Source: Alistipes sp.
Lineage (GTDB): Bacteria; Bacteroidota; Bacteroidia; Bacteroidales; Rikenellaceae
NCBI GenBank assembly: GCA_019422485.1
Contig: JAHZDG010000021.1
Coordinates: 1-35,045 of the forward strand
DNA: 35,045 bases
Direction: 5' to 3'
The notes beneath the pieces were generated by a model that saw nothing but the letters and a program-made list of their open reading frames with translations, made no database searches and was not told the DNA's origin. Below, piece by piece: positions 1-8,799 of this stretch; within the stretch, counting starts at the first letter, position 1, and every line of letters starts with the position of its first letter. Position numbers and translations under genes: made by a program.

Positions 1-334
1 CTTTATAACCGTATTCCCAGATTTCTTCCAGATAGGGATCGGTGGTAGTGATGTTGTATCGCCAGATGCTCAACATGTGAGTGGTTCGGTTCATATCGTC
101 GATGATGTCGGTAGCCACATCACCCAGAGCAATAACGTCTCGTCCTCCGAAAGGATAGTAGCCCAGTTGGTAGTAAACACCGTTGAGGGCGGTTTGTGCG
201 TCACCGGGGGTCTGGATGGCTTCGCTGCTTTCTTTCCCTTGGTAGTATTCGGGTTCCAGCGAGCAGGAATTGAAGCCCAGGCCCAACAGAAGCGCCATTA
301 AAATACCGTATGCTGTGTTTTTCATAAATTTCAT
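1..334 (-). CDS. SusD-like outer-membrane lipoprotein, N-terminal part
   Basis: This is the first 111 codons of a gene that runs off the left edge. From the ATG at 334 it reads MKFMKNTAYGILMALLLGLG, followed by a lipobox-like FNSC, so it should be a lipoprotein cleaved before Cys27. The mature start (EPEYYQGKES) and the later ALNGVYYQLGYY and DVATDIIDDM segments fit the N-terminal TPR-like region of SusD/RagB glycan-binding proteins. It begins 22 bases after the stop of the SusC-like receptor, the standard susC-susD order, so the two are co-transcribed. A second Met lies at 325, but the first gives the better signal peptide. The glycan bound cannot be told from this fragment. Confidence 0.88.
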   Translation of the reverse strand, partial: MKFMKNTAYGILMALLLGLGFNSCSLEPEYYQGKESSEAIQTPGDAQTALNGVYYQLGYYPFGGRDVIALGDVATDIIDDMNRTTHMLSIWRYNITTTDPYLEEIWEYGYK

Positions 335-356
335 GTTTAATTAAAAGTTTAGCGAA

Positions 357-3300
357 TTAGAAACCGAACGACAAACCGAAGATGAAGTTACGCGGCATAG
401 GGTATACCCACTGTTGGAACCCGTTGGCACGAGTTTCGGGGTCGAACCCGATGTAGTCCGAGCTGCTTACGGTGAAGAGGTTGTCGGCGCTGAAGAATAC
501 GCGCAGATTGCTGAGCAAGAGCTTTTTGCAGATCTTTTCGGGGAAGTTGTAACCCACTTGCAAAGAACGGAGTTTCAGGTAAGAACCATCCATCAGGAAT
601 CGGCTCGAAGTGTTGCTGGCACCCGAGGTGTCATCGGCGATGAATTGAGGAACGTCGGTATAGCGATTTTCGGGGGTCCAAGCGTTTTCATAAACGTAGT
701 TGGTTACCGGGCCCAAGAAGTAGTCTCCCACCTGCATGTCATAGCTGAAACCGCTGTTGTAAACTTTTCCGCCGTATTTGTAGCTGAATGAAGCTGACAG
801 GTCGATGCCTTTGTAACGGAATGTGGTCGAGAAACCGCCGTAGAATTTCGGATCGGCTTTGCCGACGATGCGTTGACCGGCTTCGTTGTAGTCGAAGGTG
901 GTTTCGGTGCCTTCGGTGCCTTTGTACCACATCGGACGACCCGTGTCAGGATCTACCCCTGCATATTCGGGCATGTAGAAGGTGTGGTAAGCTTCGCCGA
1001 CTTTACGGATCGTGGTCGAGGTTTCGATCGGCAGGTCGGTCGACAGAGCAACGATTTCATTGTGGTTGGCCGTGATGTTGAACGACATATCCCAAGAGAA
1101 ATCTTTTACGGTCAACAGACGGGCATTCAACAAGGCTTCGATCCCGCTGTTCCGCATCTTACCCATGTTGCGCAGTTCATAAGCCAGACCGGTGGTCAGT
1201 GAAATAGGCACTTCGAAGATCATATCCGAAGTCAGTTCGTTGTAGTAGTCGACTTCGAGACTGATGTTGTTCAGGAAGGTAGCATCGATACCAACATTGA
1301 ATTTACCGCGGCGTTCCCATTTCAGGTCGGGGTTGGCAAAGGTGATAGGTACACTACCAGGGTTCCCTTTATAGGGGTAACCGGTTTCGTAGTAGGCGCG
1401 TGAATTGTACCAACCGATTTCCTGGTTACCTACCGTACCGTAGCTGGCACGAAGAGTCAGGTTGCTGAGCCAGTTTTTGGCACCTTGCATGAAGTTTTCT
1501 TCCGAGATGCGGTATTTGGCACCTACTGAATAGAAAAGACCCCATTGAGAGTTGCTACCGAAACGTGACGAACCGTCATAACGTACACTTCCGGAGAAGT
1601 AGTATTTGTTGTCGTAGCTATACTGACCGTTGAAGAAAACAGAGTTGAGGGTCGATTTCTGGCGATATGTACCGGCCGAGGTCGGGGTAGCTGCAGTTCC
1701 CATTTCGGGCAGTCCTTCGTACGGGAAGTTCGAAGCGCCGGTGAGGGTCTGTTCGTCCATCAGGCGTTGAGCTTCCTGAGCGAGCATCAAGTTGATGTCG
1801 TGTTTACCGTACTGTTTGATCCAGTTTAGCGAGTTGGTGATGGTCAGGTTCAACAGCGTTTCGTTGTTCTGATCAGCATACATGTGTGATTCCATCCCCT
1901 GCGGGTTCATCATGCTGGCAAAGCTGTATTCGAGCAGGTTGTGAACGTTGATCCCGAAGTTGCTCTTGGCGAAGAATCCTTTACCGAAGTTAACCGTCAG
2001 ATAAGGGTTGATGTTGGCGGTGATAGTACGCTGAGAGTTGATGTCTCCCTTATCTTTGTCGCGGAGAGCCACCGGGTTGTAGTAAGCATTCAGGTTGTAC
2101 GAACCGTCAGCGTTATAAATCGGTTCGATCGGGCGCAGGTCGTATACGGCTACGAGGGGGTTGATGTACTGCGACTGAGTCGGAACGTTGTTGTTCATGG
2201 AGTAGGCAGCCGACGAAAGCAACCCGAAAGAGAATACTTTACCGTCATGGGTAATGTTTGAACGGAGAGTGTAACGTTTCATGTCGGTCCCGATCACGAT
2301 CCCTTCGTTGCGGTAGTACCCGGCACTGATGAAGTAGTTGGTATTGTTGGCACCACCGGTTACATCGACGCTGTATTCGTCGACACTCCCGTTGCGCAAG
2401 ATGGCTTTCAGCCAGTCGGTATCGGGCGTTACGCCTTCTTCCCAGCCGTAATAAGTCGAGGCATATTCTTTGGCCAGGGCGAGACCTTGACCCGGAGCGG
2501 CTTCACCCGAGTTTTCCAAACCACGGCCCCAGATATCCAGGTAACGTTCTGTATTGACACCCCGGTAGTCCCAGTCCAGATTGGCGATACGGGCAAACCC
2601 TTTTTTCGCCAGGAAGTTTACTTTCGGTTTCCCTTGTTGACCGCGTTTGGTGGTGATCACGATCACCCCGTTGGCAGCGCGGGCCCCGTAAATGGCGGTT
2701 GCGGTAGCGTCTTTCAGTACGGTGACGCTTTCGATATCGGAGGGGTTGATATTGGCCAGCGGGCTGACGGCCATATCCCCGTTATTGTCCCCGTTCAGAG
2801 CGGTCAGTTTGTCAGAGTAAATGGGCATCCCGTCCACTACATAGAGCGGTTCTACACCGGAGTTGACCGAACCGACCCCACGGATGTTGACGCTGGCAAA
2901 TCCACCCGGTTGACCGTTGACGTTGAACATCTGCAACCCGGCTACGCTCCCTTGCAAAGTTTTCATGAAGTTAGCGTCGGTTTGGCTGCTGACGATTTCG
3001 CTGTCGATCACCTGAGCCGAACCGGTGAAGGCGGCCTTACGGGTGACGCCATACCCGGTAACCACGATTTCATCCACGGAAATAGCGTCAGATTCCATGG
3101 TTACATTGATCGAGGAACGATTTTCGACCGGCATTTCGATCGATTTCATCCCGATATATGAGAAGTTCAGGGTTCCTTGAGCGGGAGCTTCGATAGAATA
3201 TTTCCCGTTTACATCGGTGCTGGTACCTTCTCCCGTACTGGGAACGATAACGGTTACACCGATCAGGGGTTCACCTTCGGTGGAAGTAACTGTACCGGAA

Positions 3301-3377
3301 ACTTTCCTGTTTTGTGCAAGGACTGTTTGCAGGCAGCCCACCAAAATGAGACAAGATAAGAGTAAAAATTTTCTCAT
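357..3377 (-). CDS. SusC/RagA-like TonB-dependent outer-membrane receptor
   Basis: This 1006-residue protein is a SusC-family TonB-dependent transporter, importing a ligand (often an oligosaccharide) across the outer membrane with its SusD partner. A signal peptide (MRKFLLLSCLILVGC..LAQ) precedes a CarboxypepD_reg-like domain (about 24-95), a TonB-box-like DEIVVTG (102-108), a plug (about 113-230, ending ATAIYGARAANGVIVITTK) and a long barrel ending in Phe. I start it at 3377 because the promoter -7 box at 3431-3438 covers the Met codon at 3437, which would add 20 residues; the Met at 3377 gives a normal signal peptide. The susD-like gene follows directly. No sulfatase, glycosidase, regulator or anti-sigma gene lies upstream, so the substrate is unknown. 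Confidence 0.95.
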   Translation of the reverse strand: MRKFLLLSCLILVGCLQTVLAQNRKVSGTVTSTEGEPLIGVTVIVPSTGEGTSTDVNGKYSIEAPAQGTLNFSYIGMKSIEMPVENRSSINVTMESDAISVDEIVVTGYGVTRKAAFTGSAQVIDSEIVSSQTDANFMKTLQGSVAGLQMFNVNGQPGGFASVNIRGVGSVNSGVEPLYVVDGMPIYSDKLTALNGDNNGDMAVSPLANINPSDIESVTVLKDATATAIYGARAANGVIVITTKRGQQGKPKVNFLAKKGFARIANLDWDYRGVNTERYLDIWGRGLENSGEAAPGQGLALAKEYASTYYGWEEGVTPDTDWLKAILRNGSVDEYSVDVTGGANNTNYFISAGYYRNEGIVIGTDMKRYTLRSNITHDGKVFSFGLLSSAAYSMNNNVPTQSQYINPLVAVYDLRPIEPIYNADGSYNLNAYYNPVALRDKDKGDINSQRTITANINPYLTVNFGKGFFAKSNFGINVHNLLEYSFASMMNPQGMESHMYADQNNETLLNLTITNSLNWIKQYGKHDINLMLAQEAQRLMDEQTLTGASNFPYEGLPEMGTAATPTSAGTYRQKSTLNSVFFNGQYSYDNKYYFSGSVRYDGSSRFGSNSQWGLFYSVGAKYRISEENFMQGAKNWLSNLTLRASYGTVGNQEIGWYNSRAYYETGYPYKGNPGSVPITFANPDLKWERRGKFNVGIDATFLNNISLEVDYYNELTSDMIFEVPISLTTGLAYELRNMGKMRNSGIEALLNARLLTVKDFSWDMSFNITANHNEIVALSTDLPIETSTTIRKVGEAYHTFYMPEYAGVDPDTGRPMWYKGTEGTETTFDYNEAGQRIVGKADPKFYGGFSTTFRYKGIDLSASFSYKYGGKVYNSGFSYDMQVGDYFLGPVTNYVYENAWTPENRYTDVPQFIADDTSGASNTSSRFLMDGSYLKLRSLQVGYNFPEKICKKLLLSNLRVFFSADNLFTVSSSDYIGFDPETRANGFQQWVYPMPRNFIFGLSFGF

Positions 3378-3430
3378 AGACAACGGTTTAATTGTTCGAA
3401 TAAAAAATAATACCTCATTATAGTACGGCG

Positions 3431-3438
3431 CAAACATA
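3431..3438 (-). promoter_or_regulatory. Bacteroidota -7 box of the susC-like gene
   Basis: On the minus strand this reads TATGTTTG, a full match to TAnnTTTG. Transcription would begin near 3425, giving a leader of just under 50 bases. No clear TTTG -33 element is visible. A perfect 13-base palindrome (ATTTAG-c-CTAAAT on the plus strand, 3443-3455) lies immediately upstream, where a regulator could bind. Confidence 0.7.
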
Positions 3439-3455
3439 CAATATTTAGCCTAAAT

Positions 3456-3912
3456 TTCAGCATAAAATTCCCTTGAAATTCAGAATAATAACAAATTGCA
3501 TGTAAATCGTTGTTTTTTCTTTCGATTTATAAATGAAGTAGAAATTCTGCTTGATGATTGGATAGCAGAAAAGACATTGTACGGTTTTTAGGTTCCAAAA
3601 CGGGAAAGATGGATGACTATTTTCGTTAGAATTTGTCGGATGAGGAAAGGTGATATTCGATATTCGTAAAAAAGGAACGTTTAATCCTGAGAAATTGATA
3701 GAAATCGAGTCTTTTTTGGGTGAGAGAAGGAATTTAAAGAATAATAGGTTGGCCTGTGTGAGATATATTTTGTCTTTTCTCTGGAATATTTTTTTGAAAA
3801 AAGTTTTCACTCCAAGCAGGGCGAATTCGGGGAAGAAAAGAGCAAAGTGGTTCGAGGAAATGAGGCCTGATGGGTGAAAATTGGAAGGAGCATGCGCTCC
3901 CTGTAAAAGCTA
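3456..3912. other. AT-rich intergenic stretch without a recognisable gene
   Basis: About 460 bases between the susC-like promoter and the phosphodiesterase gene. The sequence is visibly richer in A+T than its surroundings and holds only short open frames with no recognisable domain or signal peptide. A small hairpin (GGAGC-atgc-GCTCC, 3887-3900) and a short direct repeat (GATATTC twice near 3651-3665) are present. I see no tRNA-like or riboswitch-like element. Confidence 0.5.
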
Positions 3913-3946
3913 ACGCAGGCCGTTCTTTGAAAAGAACAGCCTGTGT
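3913..3946 (-). terminator. Probable terminator of the phosphodiesterase gene
   Basis: A strong hairpin 26 bases after the stop codon at 3972: CAGGC and GTTCTT pair with AAGAAC and GCCTG around a TGAA loop, with a one-base mismatch between the two stem parts. The minus-strand tail (TTAGCTTTTAC) is only weakly T-rich, so termination efficiency is uncertain. Confidence 0.5.
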
Positions 3947-3971
3947 ACAGAAAATGGGGGTAGCGTATTTT

Positions 3972-5057
3972 CTAAATTTTAAAGGTGTACTGCAGGGCCT
4001 GATTGGGAGCAACCCACAAGTTGGTCACTTCGAAATTGACTTCGCCCGAACGAACTCCCTGCTCCAAATGGATCGTGATGGTCTGTTCGCAGTTCGGTCG
4101 GAGCGTGTACGCTCTGGGGTAGATGAGTTTCGGATCGTGTTCGGTTTTCTTCAGATGGAACACCAGATCGGAATGGTTGAATAGCGTTATGGAAACCGAT
4201 TTTTCGGATTTTTTGATGTTTTTGATTTCCAGAGCGTTTTCGAAAATTTCCCGGAGGTAGATGGCTTCGCCGATCAGGTTTTCTCCAAAATAGACGGCAG
4301 TTCTGCGTTGGAAAAGGGCTTCGCGGATTCCTTCGACGGAACGTTCTTTGGCGAATACCAGTGTCATGGGGCGATGCTCTGTGCCGAGAAAATCGAGGTC
4401 GGTTTGCATGGGTTGGTGACTGTCGGAGTTGCCGAGCAGGGTGAGTTTTTTATCCAGACACCATTGATGGGCTTCTGGCGAGTAGGTGGTGTAGTTCACT
4501 ACTTCGATGCCTTGCATGCAACCGTTTTCCAACAGTTCGGTGTGTGCGTCCCACCAGAGGGTGGTGTCGGGTTGTTGGGCATCCCAACTCGGATGGTTCC
4601 AGAAGATGAATGCATTTTGGCGTTTGGCGGCCGCAAAGGCATCTCGGTATTCGGGACGGTCCAATGAATCAGCATCACTGATAAACAGTGCATTCGAATG
4701 GCCGGGAGGCATCGAACGGGTGATTTCACTGCCGGGAATCAAAAGGATGTTTCTGCTTTGGGCGGCTTTTTGGGCGATTTCGAAGGCTCGGTTGTGGGAG
4801 GCTTGGATGTCTTGTTGGTGGGGTCTGTATTCGATGTGTTCGGTCAGAGCGATAGCGTCCAACCCTTCGCGGTAGGCTTCGTCCACACGAACGGTCGGCC
4901 AAACCGTTCCGTCAGAAAACACCGTATGGAGGTGGAAATCACATTTCAGCGTCTGATAATTTTTGAGATCGGGAATGTGGATCTCATGCCGGGTTTGGGC
5001 GGATAACGTTCCGCAGCACAGAACGATGGCCAGTAGCGGTAATCCTACATGTTTCAT
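3972..5057 (-). CDS. Secreted PHP-domain phosphodiesterase (Sb-PDE-like)
   Basis: This 361-residue exported protein has a signal peptide (MKHVGLPLLAIVLCCGTLSA, cleavage before Gln21) and a PHP metal-dependent phosphoesterase domain. The metal-binding motifs are visible: CDFHLHTVFSDG (about 39-50), ALTEHIEYRPH (about 70-80), FWNHPSWD in the middle and GNSDSH further on. The N-terminal pattern LKNYQTLKCDFHLHTVFSDG..WPTVRVDEAYREGLDAI matches Bacteroidota proteins annotated as the Sb-PDE phosphodiesterase family. The last third looks like a beta-rich domain. It probably hydrolyses a phosphodiester in the periplasm or outside the cell; the natural substrate is unknown. It stands alone between a terminator-like hairpin and an intergenic gap. 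Confidence 0.85.
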   Translation of the reverse strand: MKHVGLPLLAIVLCCGTLSAQTRHEIHIPDLKNYQTLKCDFHLHTVFSDGTVWPTVRVDEAYREGLDAIALTEHIEYRPHQQDIQASHNRAFEIAQKAAQSRNILLIPGSEITRSMPPGHSNALFISDADSLDRPEYRDAFAAAKRQNAFIFWNHPSWDAQQPDTTLWWDAHTELLENGCMQGIEVVNYTTYSPEAHQWCLDKKLTLLGNSDSHQPMQTDLDFLGTEHRPMTLVFAKERSVEGIREALFQRRTAVYFGENLIGEAIYLREIFENALEIKNIKKSEKSVSITLFNHSDLVFHLKKTEHDPKLIYPRAYTLRPNCEQTITIHLEQGVRSGEVNFEVTNLWVAPNQALQYTFKI

Positions 5058-5223
5058 AATGTCGACACAAATTTTGATTCGGCGACAAAATAAACCGGAT
5101 CATCGAACCTGTGTTTTAAGGAAATGTGATGTTTCTGTAAATTGTGAAGTGTCGATAGGACAGTCGTGCGGCACCCTTGCTGTTTTTGCGGAAGATCAGA
5201 TGGGCGATAACGTCCCGTATGAA

Positions 5224-5254
5224 TAAAAATCCCCGGTCTCAGAGGAGGCCGGGG
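5224..5254 (-). terminator. Intrinsic terminator after murF
   Basis: A stem of CCCCGG with CCGGGG (5231-5254), followed on the minus strand by ATTTTTA (5224-5230). It lies about 35 bases beyond the murF stop and closes the manC-murF unit. Confidence 0.8.
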
Positions 5255-5288
5255 AAGTATGAAATGCAAAGGTTCTCAGAAGAAGGAT

Positions 5289-6608
5289 TTAAAGTAGATC
5301 GACCACCTGTTCGAGTCGAATGCCGCGAGAGCCTTTGATCAGGATCAGTTGCCCGTTGAGCGGTTGATTTTGTAAATGGATTCGCAGGGCGGCGGTATCC
5401 GGGAAGGTGTGAAAAGAGGTTCCTTGTGCGGCGGCACAAAATTCGGGACCGACCAGAAATACATGGTGCAAATCGGCTTCGAGCAGCCGTTCGACGATCT
5501 CCCGGTGAGCTTTAGGGGCCCAATCTCCCAATTCCCGCATATCACCTAGAATGACGGAGTGAGGCATCGATTGACCGGAAGCGGGATCGATGGCCGATTC
5601 TTCGTGCAGGAAATTTTCCAAAGCGGCCTTCATGCTCGAGGGGTTGGCGTTGTAAGCATCCAGAATCAGGGTATTGCGGGAGGTGACGCTCCGTTGAGAG
5701 CGGTTGTTGTCTGGAACATAACTTTCGATGGCAGCCACGATTTCGGCGGTCGGCAGTTGGAAGTAATGGCCGACAGCCAGGGCGGCAGCGATGTTATTGC
5801 GGTTGTAGTCCCCAGTCAGATGCGTGTGGATGGAGAGTCCGGCTTCGTGAACCTCGATTCCGGTATCGGTGTAGGTGCAGTTCAGGGCAGCAGCGGAGTA
5901 AGGAATGGTTTTTAGGGTGGGGTGTTCGGTCACCAGCGCTTGTAAGATGTCGTCGTCCTGGCGGTAGAAGGCTTGTTTGCCGGCCGCAGCCAGGTAGTCG
6001 AACAGTTCGCCTTTGCCGCGCTTGACCCCTTCGGGGCCGCCGAATCCTTCCAGATGGGCCAGTCCGACGTTGGTGATCAGTCCGAAATCGGGCTGAGCGA
6101 TTTCGCACAACCGGGCGATTTCGCCCCGATGACTGGCTCCCATTTCCACGATACCGAATTCGGTTTGGCGTGTCATGGAGAGCAAGGTCAACGGCACTCC
6201 GATGTGGTTGTTGAGGTTTCCTTGGGTGATCGAGGTGCGCCACCGGCGGGCCAGCACCCGGCCGATGAGCTCTTTGGTGGTGGTTTTTCCGTTGCTGCCG
6301 GTAATGGCCAGCAGGGGAATGCCCAAAGTCTGACGATGCAAGGTAGCCAGCGCCTGCAGGGTTTCCAAAACGTCCCCGACGACGATGTATCGTTCACGGG
6401 TCGGGTCGGCAGCCGGCGGTACGACTTCCGGATTGTCGACGACTACCCATGCGGCCCCGGCCTGTAAAGCGGCGGCGGCATAGCGGTTCCCGTCGAACTG
6501 TTCGCCCCGGAGGGCAAAGAACAGACAGCCGGCGTCGATTTTCCGGCTGTCTGTTGAAATGAGAGGCTGTTGGGTGAACAGCTCGTATAACTGATGCAGT
6601 GTATCCAT
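5289..6608 (-). CDS. murF: UDP-N-acetylmuramoyl-tripeptide--D-alanyl-D-alanine ligase
   Basis: MurF is the cytoplasmic ATP-dependent ligase that adds D-Ala-D-Ala to UDP-MurNAc-tripeptide, the last soluble step of peptidoglycan precursor synthesis. The 439-residue length is normal. The N-terminal substrate domain has the typical STDSRKI..GCLFFALRGEQFDG pattern (about 19-40). The central domain has the Mur-ligase P-loop TGSNGKTTT (103-111), then QGNLNNHIGVPLTLL, EMGASHRGEI and ITNVGLAHLEGFGG. The C-terminal domain holds LDAYNANPSSM and LGDMRELG. It begins 25 bases after manC, so the two are probably co-transcribed. No other mur, fts or ddl gene is adjacent, so it lies outside the usual dcw cluster. 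Confidence 0.97.
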   Translation of the reverse strand: MDTLHQLYELFTQQPLISTDSRKIDAGCLFFALRGEQFDGNRYAAAALQAGAAWVVVDNPEVVPPAADPTRERYIVVGDVLETLQALATLHRQTLGIPLLAITGSNGKTTTKELIGRVLARRWRTSITQGNLNNHIGVPLTLLSMTRQTEFGIVEMGASHRGEIARLCEIAQPDFGLITNVGLAHLEGFGGPEGVKRGKGELFDYLAAAGKQAFYRQDDDILQALVTEHPTLKTIPYSAAALNCTYTDTGIEVHEAGLSIHTHLTGDYNRNNIAAALAVGHYFQLPTAEIVAAIESYVPDNNRSQRSVTSRNTLILDAYNANPSSMKAALENFLHEESAIDPASGQSMPHSVILGDMRELGDWAPKAHREIVERLLEADLHHVFLVGPEFCAAAQGTSFHTFPDTAALRIHLQNQPLNGQLILIKGSRGIRLEQVVDLL

Positions 6609-6633
6609 AACAGGAAAGCGTCAAGGACGCCGA

Positions 6634-7719
6634 TTAAATGTATTCGTCACCGATGTTGAATTTGACGTCGTCTACAAAAATCTTGATGTTCTGTTCGTTG
6701 GATTTGGGGCAGATCATCAGAACGTCTTCGGTGTCCACCACGATATAGTCGTTGAGCGAGTCGATGACGGTCAGTTTGCCGGGAGCACTGCCGATGATGC
6801 AGTTTTGGGTGTCGTACGTCAAGGTTTTTCCATATTTGACGTTACCCTGTTCGTCCTTGGGGGCATTTTGGTACAGGGATCCCCAGGTGCCGATATCTGA
6901 CCAGCCGAAATCGCTGCGGCGAACATAAGCGTTCCGGGTTTTTTCCATCACCCCGTAGTCGATCGAAATGCTGCGACATTCGGCATATACGGCGTTGATG
7001 GCCTGTTGTTCTTCCGGGGTGTTGTAGACGGGTGCGATCGAAGCGAACAGTTGTTGGGTTTCGGGCAGGAATTCATTCAGGTTGTCCATGATGGTGCTGA
7101 CCTTCCAGATGAAAATGCCGGCATTCCAGAAAAATTCGCCGCTGTCCACAAAAACCTTGGCCAATTCCAGGTTGGGCTTTTCGGTGAAGGTTTTGACCCG
7201 ACTGATGGCCGGATGGGCCGGATCGGTTTCGGGTTCGACCTGGATGTAACCGTAACCGGTATCGGGACGGCTGGGCCGGATGCCGATGGTCATCAGGGCC
7301 GGGTGCTGTTCGACGAATTCGGCGCTCTCGGTCATGACTTCGCAGAATTCGGCCTCATTGAGGATCAGGTGGTCGGACGGCGTGACAATCATGGTGGCGT
7401 TGGGGTTCATGGCTTGGAGTCTCCAGGCCGAGTAGGCCACCGCAGGCGCGGTATTGCGTCCGATGGGTTCGCACAGAATCTGATTTTCGTTCAGTTCGGG
7501 CAGGTGTTCCAGCACCTGATCTTTGTAAAGACTATTGGTGATAACCAGAAAATTTTCGGGAGGGATGATCCGGGCGAATCGTTCATAAGTGTGTCGGATG
7601 AAACTTTTGCCGGTACCTAAGATGTCCAGAAACTGTTTGGGCATCGTACGACGGCTGATGGGCCAAAAACGGCTGCCGACACCTCCGGCCATGATGACAC
7701 AATAACGCTGATGATTCAT
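6634..7719 (-). CDS. manC: Mannose-1-phosphate guanylyltransferase
   Basis: This 361-residue enzyme makes GDP-mannose from mannose-1-phosphate and GTP, feeding GDP-mannose or GDP-fucose glycan synthesis. The nucleotidyltransferase signature is intact near the N-terminus: MAGGVGSRFWPISRRTMPKQF (residues 10-30). Also visible are LCEPIGRNTAPAVA, VTPSDHLI, FTEKPNLELA, FFWNAGIFIWK and SIDYGVMEK, all typical of the family. The C-terminal mannose-6-phosphate isomerase domain of bifunctional ManC proteins is absent, so this is the short single-function type. It is the first gene of a unit with murF and is divergent from pssA. The symbol manC follows general use; other databases may say manC/rfbM. Confidence 0.95.
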   Translation of the reverse strand: MNHQRYCVIMAGGVGSRFWPISRRTMPKQFLDILGTGKSFIRHTYERFARIIPPENFLVITNSLYKDQVLEHLPELNENQILCEPIGRNTAPAVAYSAWRLQAMNPNATMIVTPSDHLILNEAEFCEVMTESAEFVEQHPALMTIGIRPSRPDTGYGYIQVEPETDPAHPAISRVKTFTEKPNLELAKVFVDSGEFFWNAGIFIWKVSTIMDNLNEFLPETQQLFASIAPVYNTPEEQQAINAVYAECRSISIDYGVMEKTRNAYVRRSDFGWSDIGTWGSLYQNAPKDEQGNVKYGKTLTYDTQNCIIGSAPGKLTVIDSLNDYIVVDTEDVLMICPKSNEQNIKIFVDDVKFNIGDEYI

Positions 7720-7753
7720 AAATATGGAGTTTTTTTGTATTCGTTAGCTGTGA

Positions 7754-7785
7754 CAATATTACCTTTTTTCGGGCAGATAACCAAA
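7754..7785 (-). promoter_or_regulatory. Probable promoter of manC-murF
   Basis: On the minus strand TTTG (7782-7785) is followed after 20 bases by TAATATTG (7754-7761), one mismatch from TAnnTTTG. Spacing and distance to the manC start (about 35 bases) fit the Bacteroidota consensus. Confidence 0.5.
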
Positions 7786-7845
7786 CTTTCCGGACGGCTC
7801 TTCCACTTTTGCGGAGCAGGGGAGATGGAACTGCGGGAATTTTCG

Positions 7846-7853
7846 TACCTTTG
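7846..7853 (+). promoter_or_regulatory. Bacteroidota -7 box of pssA
   Basis: TACCTTTG matches TAnnTTTG fully and lies about 90 bases before the pssA start. The 18 bases from 7837 to 7854 are nearly identical to the promoter of the GT87-like gene (16539-16556). No clean -33 TTTG is visible. Confidence 0.65.
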
Positions 7854-7942
7854 GCCAGTTGACGGGTTTCGGTGCCGTAGCCCGGGAAGGGTGGGCATCG
7901 TGTAAAACGGTAGTGGACAGCCCATATATTAATAGAGGAACG

Positions 7943-8668
7943 ATGAAAAAAAAGACCCAACAGGAATCGCCTAAAATTACGTTGTTTACGATTCCTAATA
8001 TCTTGACATTGTGTAATCTGATTTCCGGATCGCTGGCCGTGGTTTTTACCTTGCGCTACGACGGGTTGCAGATGGCGTTTTTTATGATCGTGGCTGCGGC
8101 CGTATTTGATTTCCTGGACGGATTTTCCGCCCGGCTGTTTCACAGCAATTCGATCTTGGGTGTACAACTCGACTCATTGTCCGATGTGGTGAGCTTCGGG
8201 GTGGCGCCGTCAGCTATCTTGCTGAGCATGTTTGAATCTTCAGGCGGGGTGGGTGAAATCGGTTATGGCGTCTTTCTGTTGGCGGCCTTTTCGGCTCTGC
8301 GACTGGCCAAGTTCAATATCGACGATCGGCAGCATGATCATTTCATCGGATTGCCTACTCCGGCCGCTGCCTTGTTCGTGGCCTCGTTGGGCTATATGTT
8401 CGAAGCCAAACTCTTTACGATTCATCCGGCCGTGATTCTGGCCATTGCCTTGGGGCTGGCCCTGTTGCTGATCAGCGAAATTCCGATGTTCGCCCTGAAA
8501 TTCAAACACTATGGCTTCAAAGGCAACGAAATCCGCTATGTGTTTTTGGCGGTTTCATTGTTGGCGCTGTTGATCGGAGGGTTCGGGGCCGTGAGCGGAA
8601 TCATCCTGTTGTATATTCTGGTTTCCCTCGTTTCGTGGGCGGTGTGCAAGCCCTCCCGGAAGGCGTGA
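7943..8668 (+). CDS. pssA: CDP-diacylglycerol--serine O-phosphatidyltransferase
   Basis: PssA is an inner-membrane enzyme that joins CDP-diacylglycerol and serine to make phosphatidylserine, the precursor of phosphatidylethanolamine. The 241-residue protein carries the complete CDP-alcohol phosphatidyltransferase motif DG-x2-AR-x8-G-x3-D-x3-D (Asp59, Gly60, Ala63, Arg64, Gly73, Asp77, Asp81). Several hydrophobic segments follow, and FTIPNILTLCNLISG precedes the motif as expected. I start it at the ATG at 7943, with a purine-rich AGAGGAA seven bases upstream; the open frame extends 28 codons further upstream, but that part runs through the leader and the promoter region. No phosphatidylserine decarboxylase gene is adjacent. 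The gene is divergent from manC. Confidence 0.95.
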   Translation: MKKKTQQESPKITLFTIPNILTLCNLISGSLAVVFTLRYDGLQMAFFMIVAAAVFDFLDGFSARLFHSNSILGVQLDSLSDVVSFGVAPSAILLSMFESSGGVGEIGYGVFLLAAFSALRLAKFNIDDRQHDHFIGLPTPAAALFVASLGYMFEAKLFTIHPAVILAIALGLALLLISEIPMFALKFKHYGFKGNEIRYVFLAVSLLALLIGGFGAVSGIILLYILVSLVSWAVCKPSRKA

Positions 8669-8678
8669 GACGATCCTC

Positions 8679-8711
8679 TTGTAGTCATCTTTGAATTTTT
8701 TACTACCTTTG
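8679..8711 (+). promoter_or_regulatory. Probable promoter of the putative porin gene
   Basis: TACCTTTG (8704-8711) matches the -7 consensus fully, and TTG (8679-8681) lies 22 bases upstream as a possible -33 element. The leader to the GTG start would be about 80 bases. Confidence 0.6.
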
Positions 8712-8799
8712 CCGTACTTTTTGTGGCATTAAACGTTATTGTTCAGGCTTTCAAAGGGGACGAAATCCGTCGCCGAAAGCTCCAGATAAAGGCATCAGC

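Noticed and set aside
3457..3810. A 117-codon minus-strand frame in the AT-rich spacer
   Set aside because: Low-complexity Lys/Phe-rich translation, no signal or domain.
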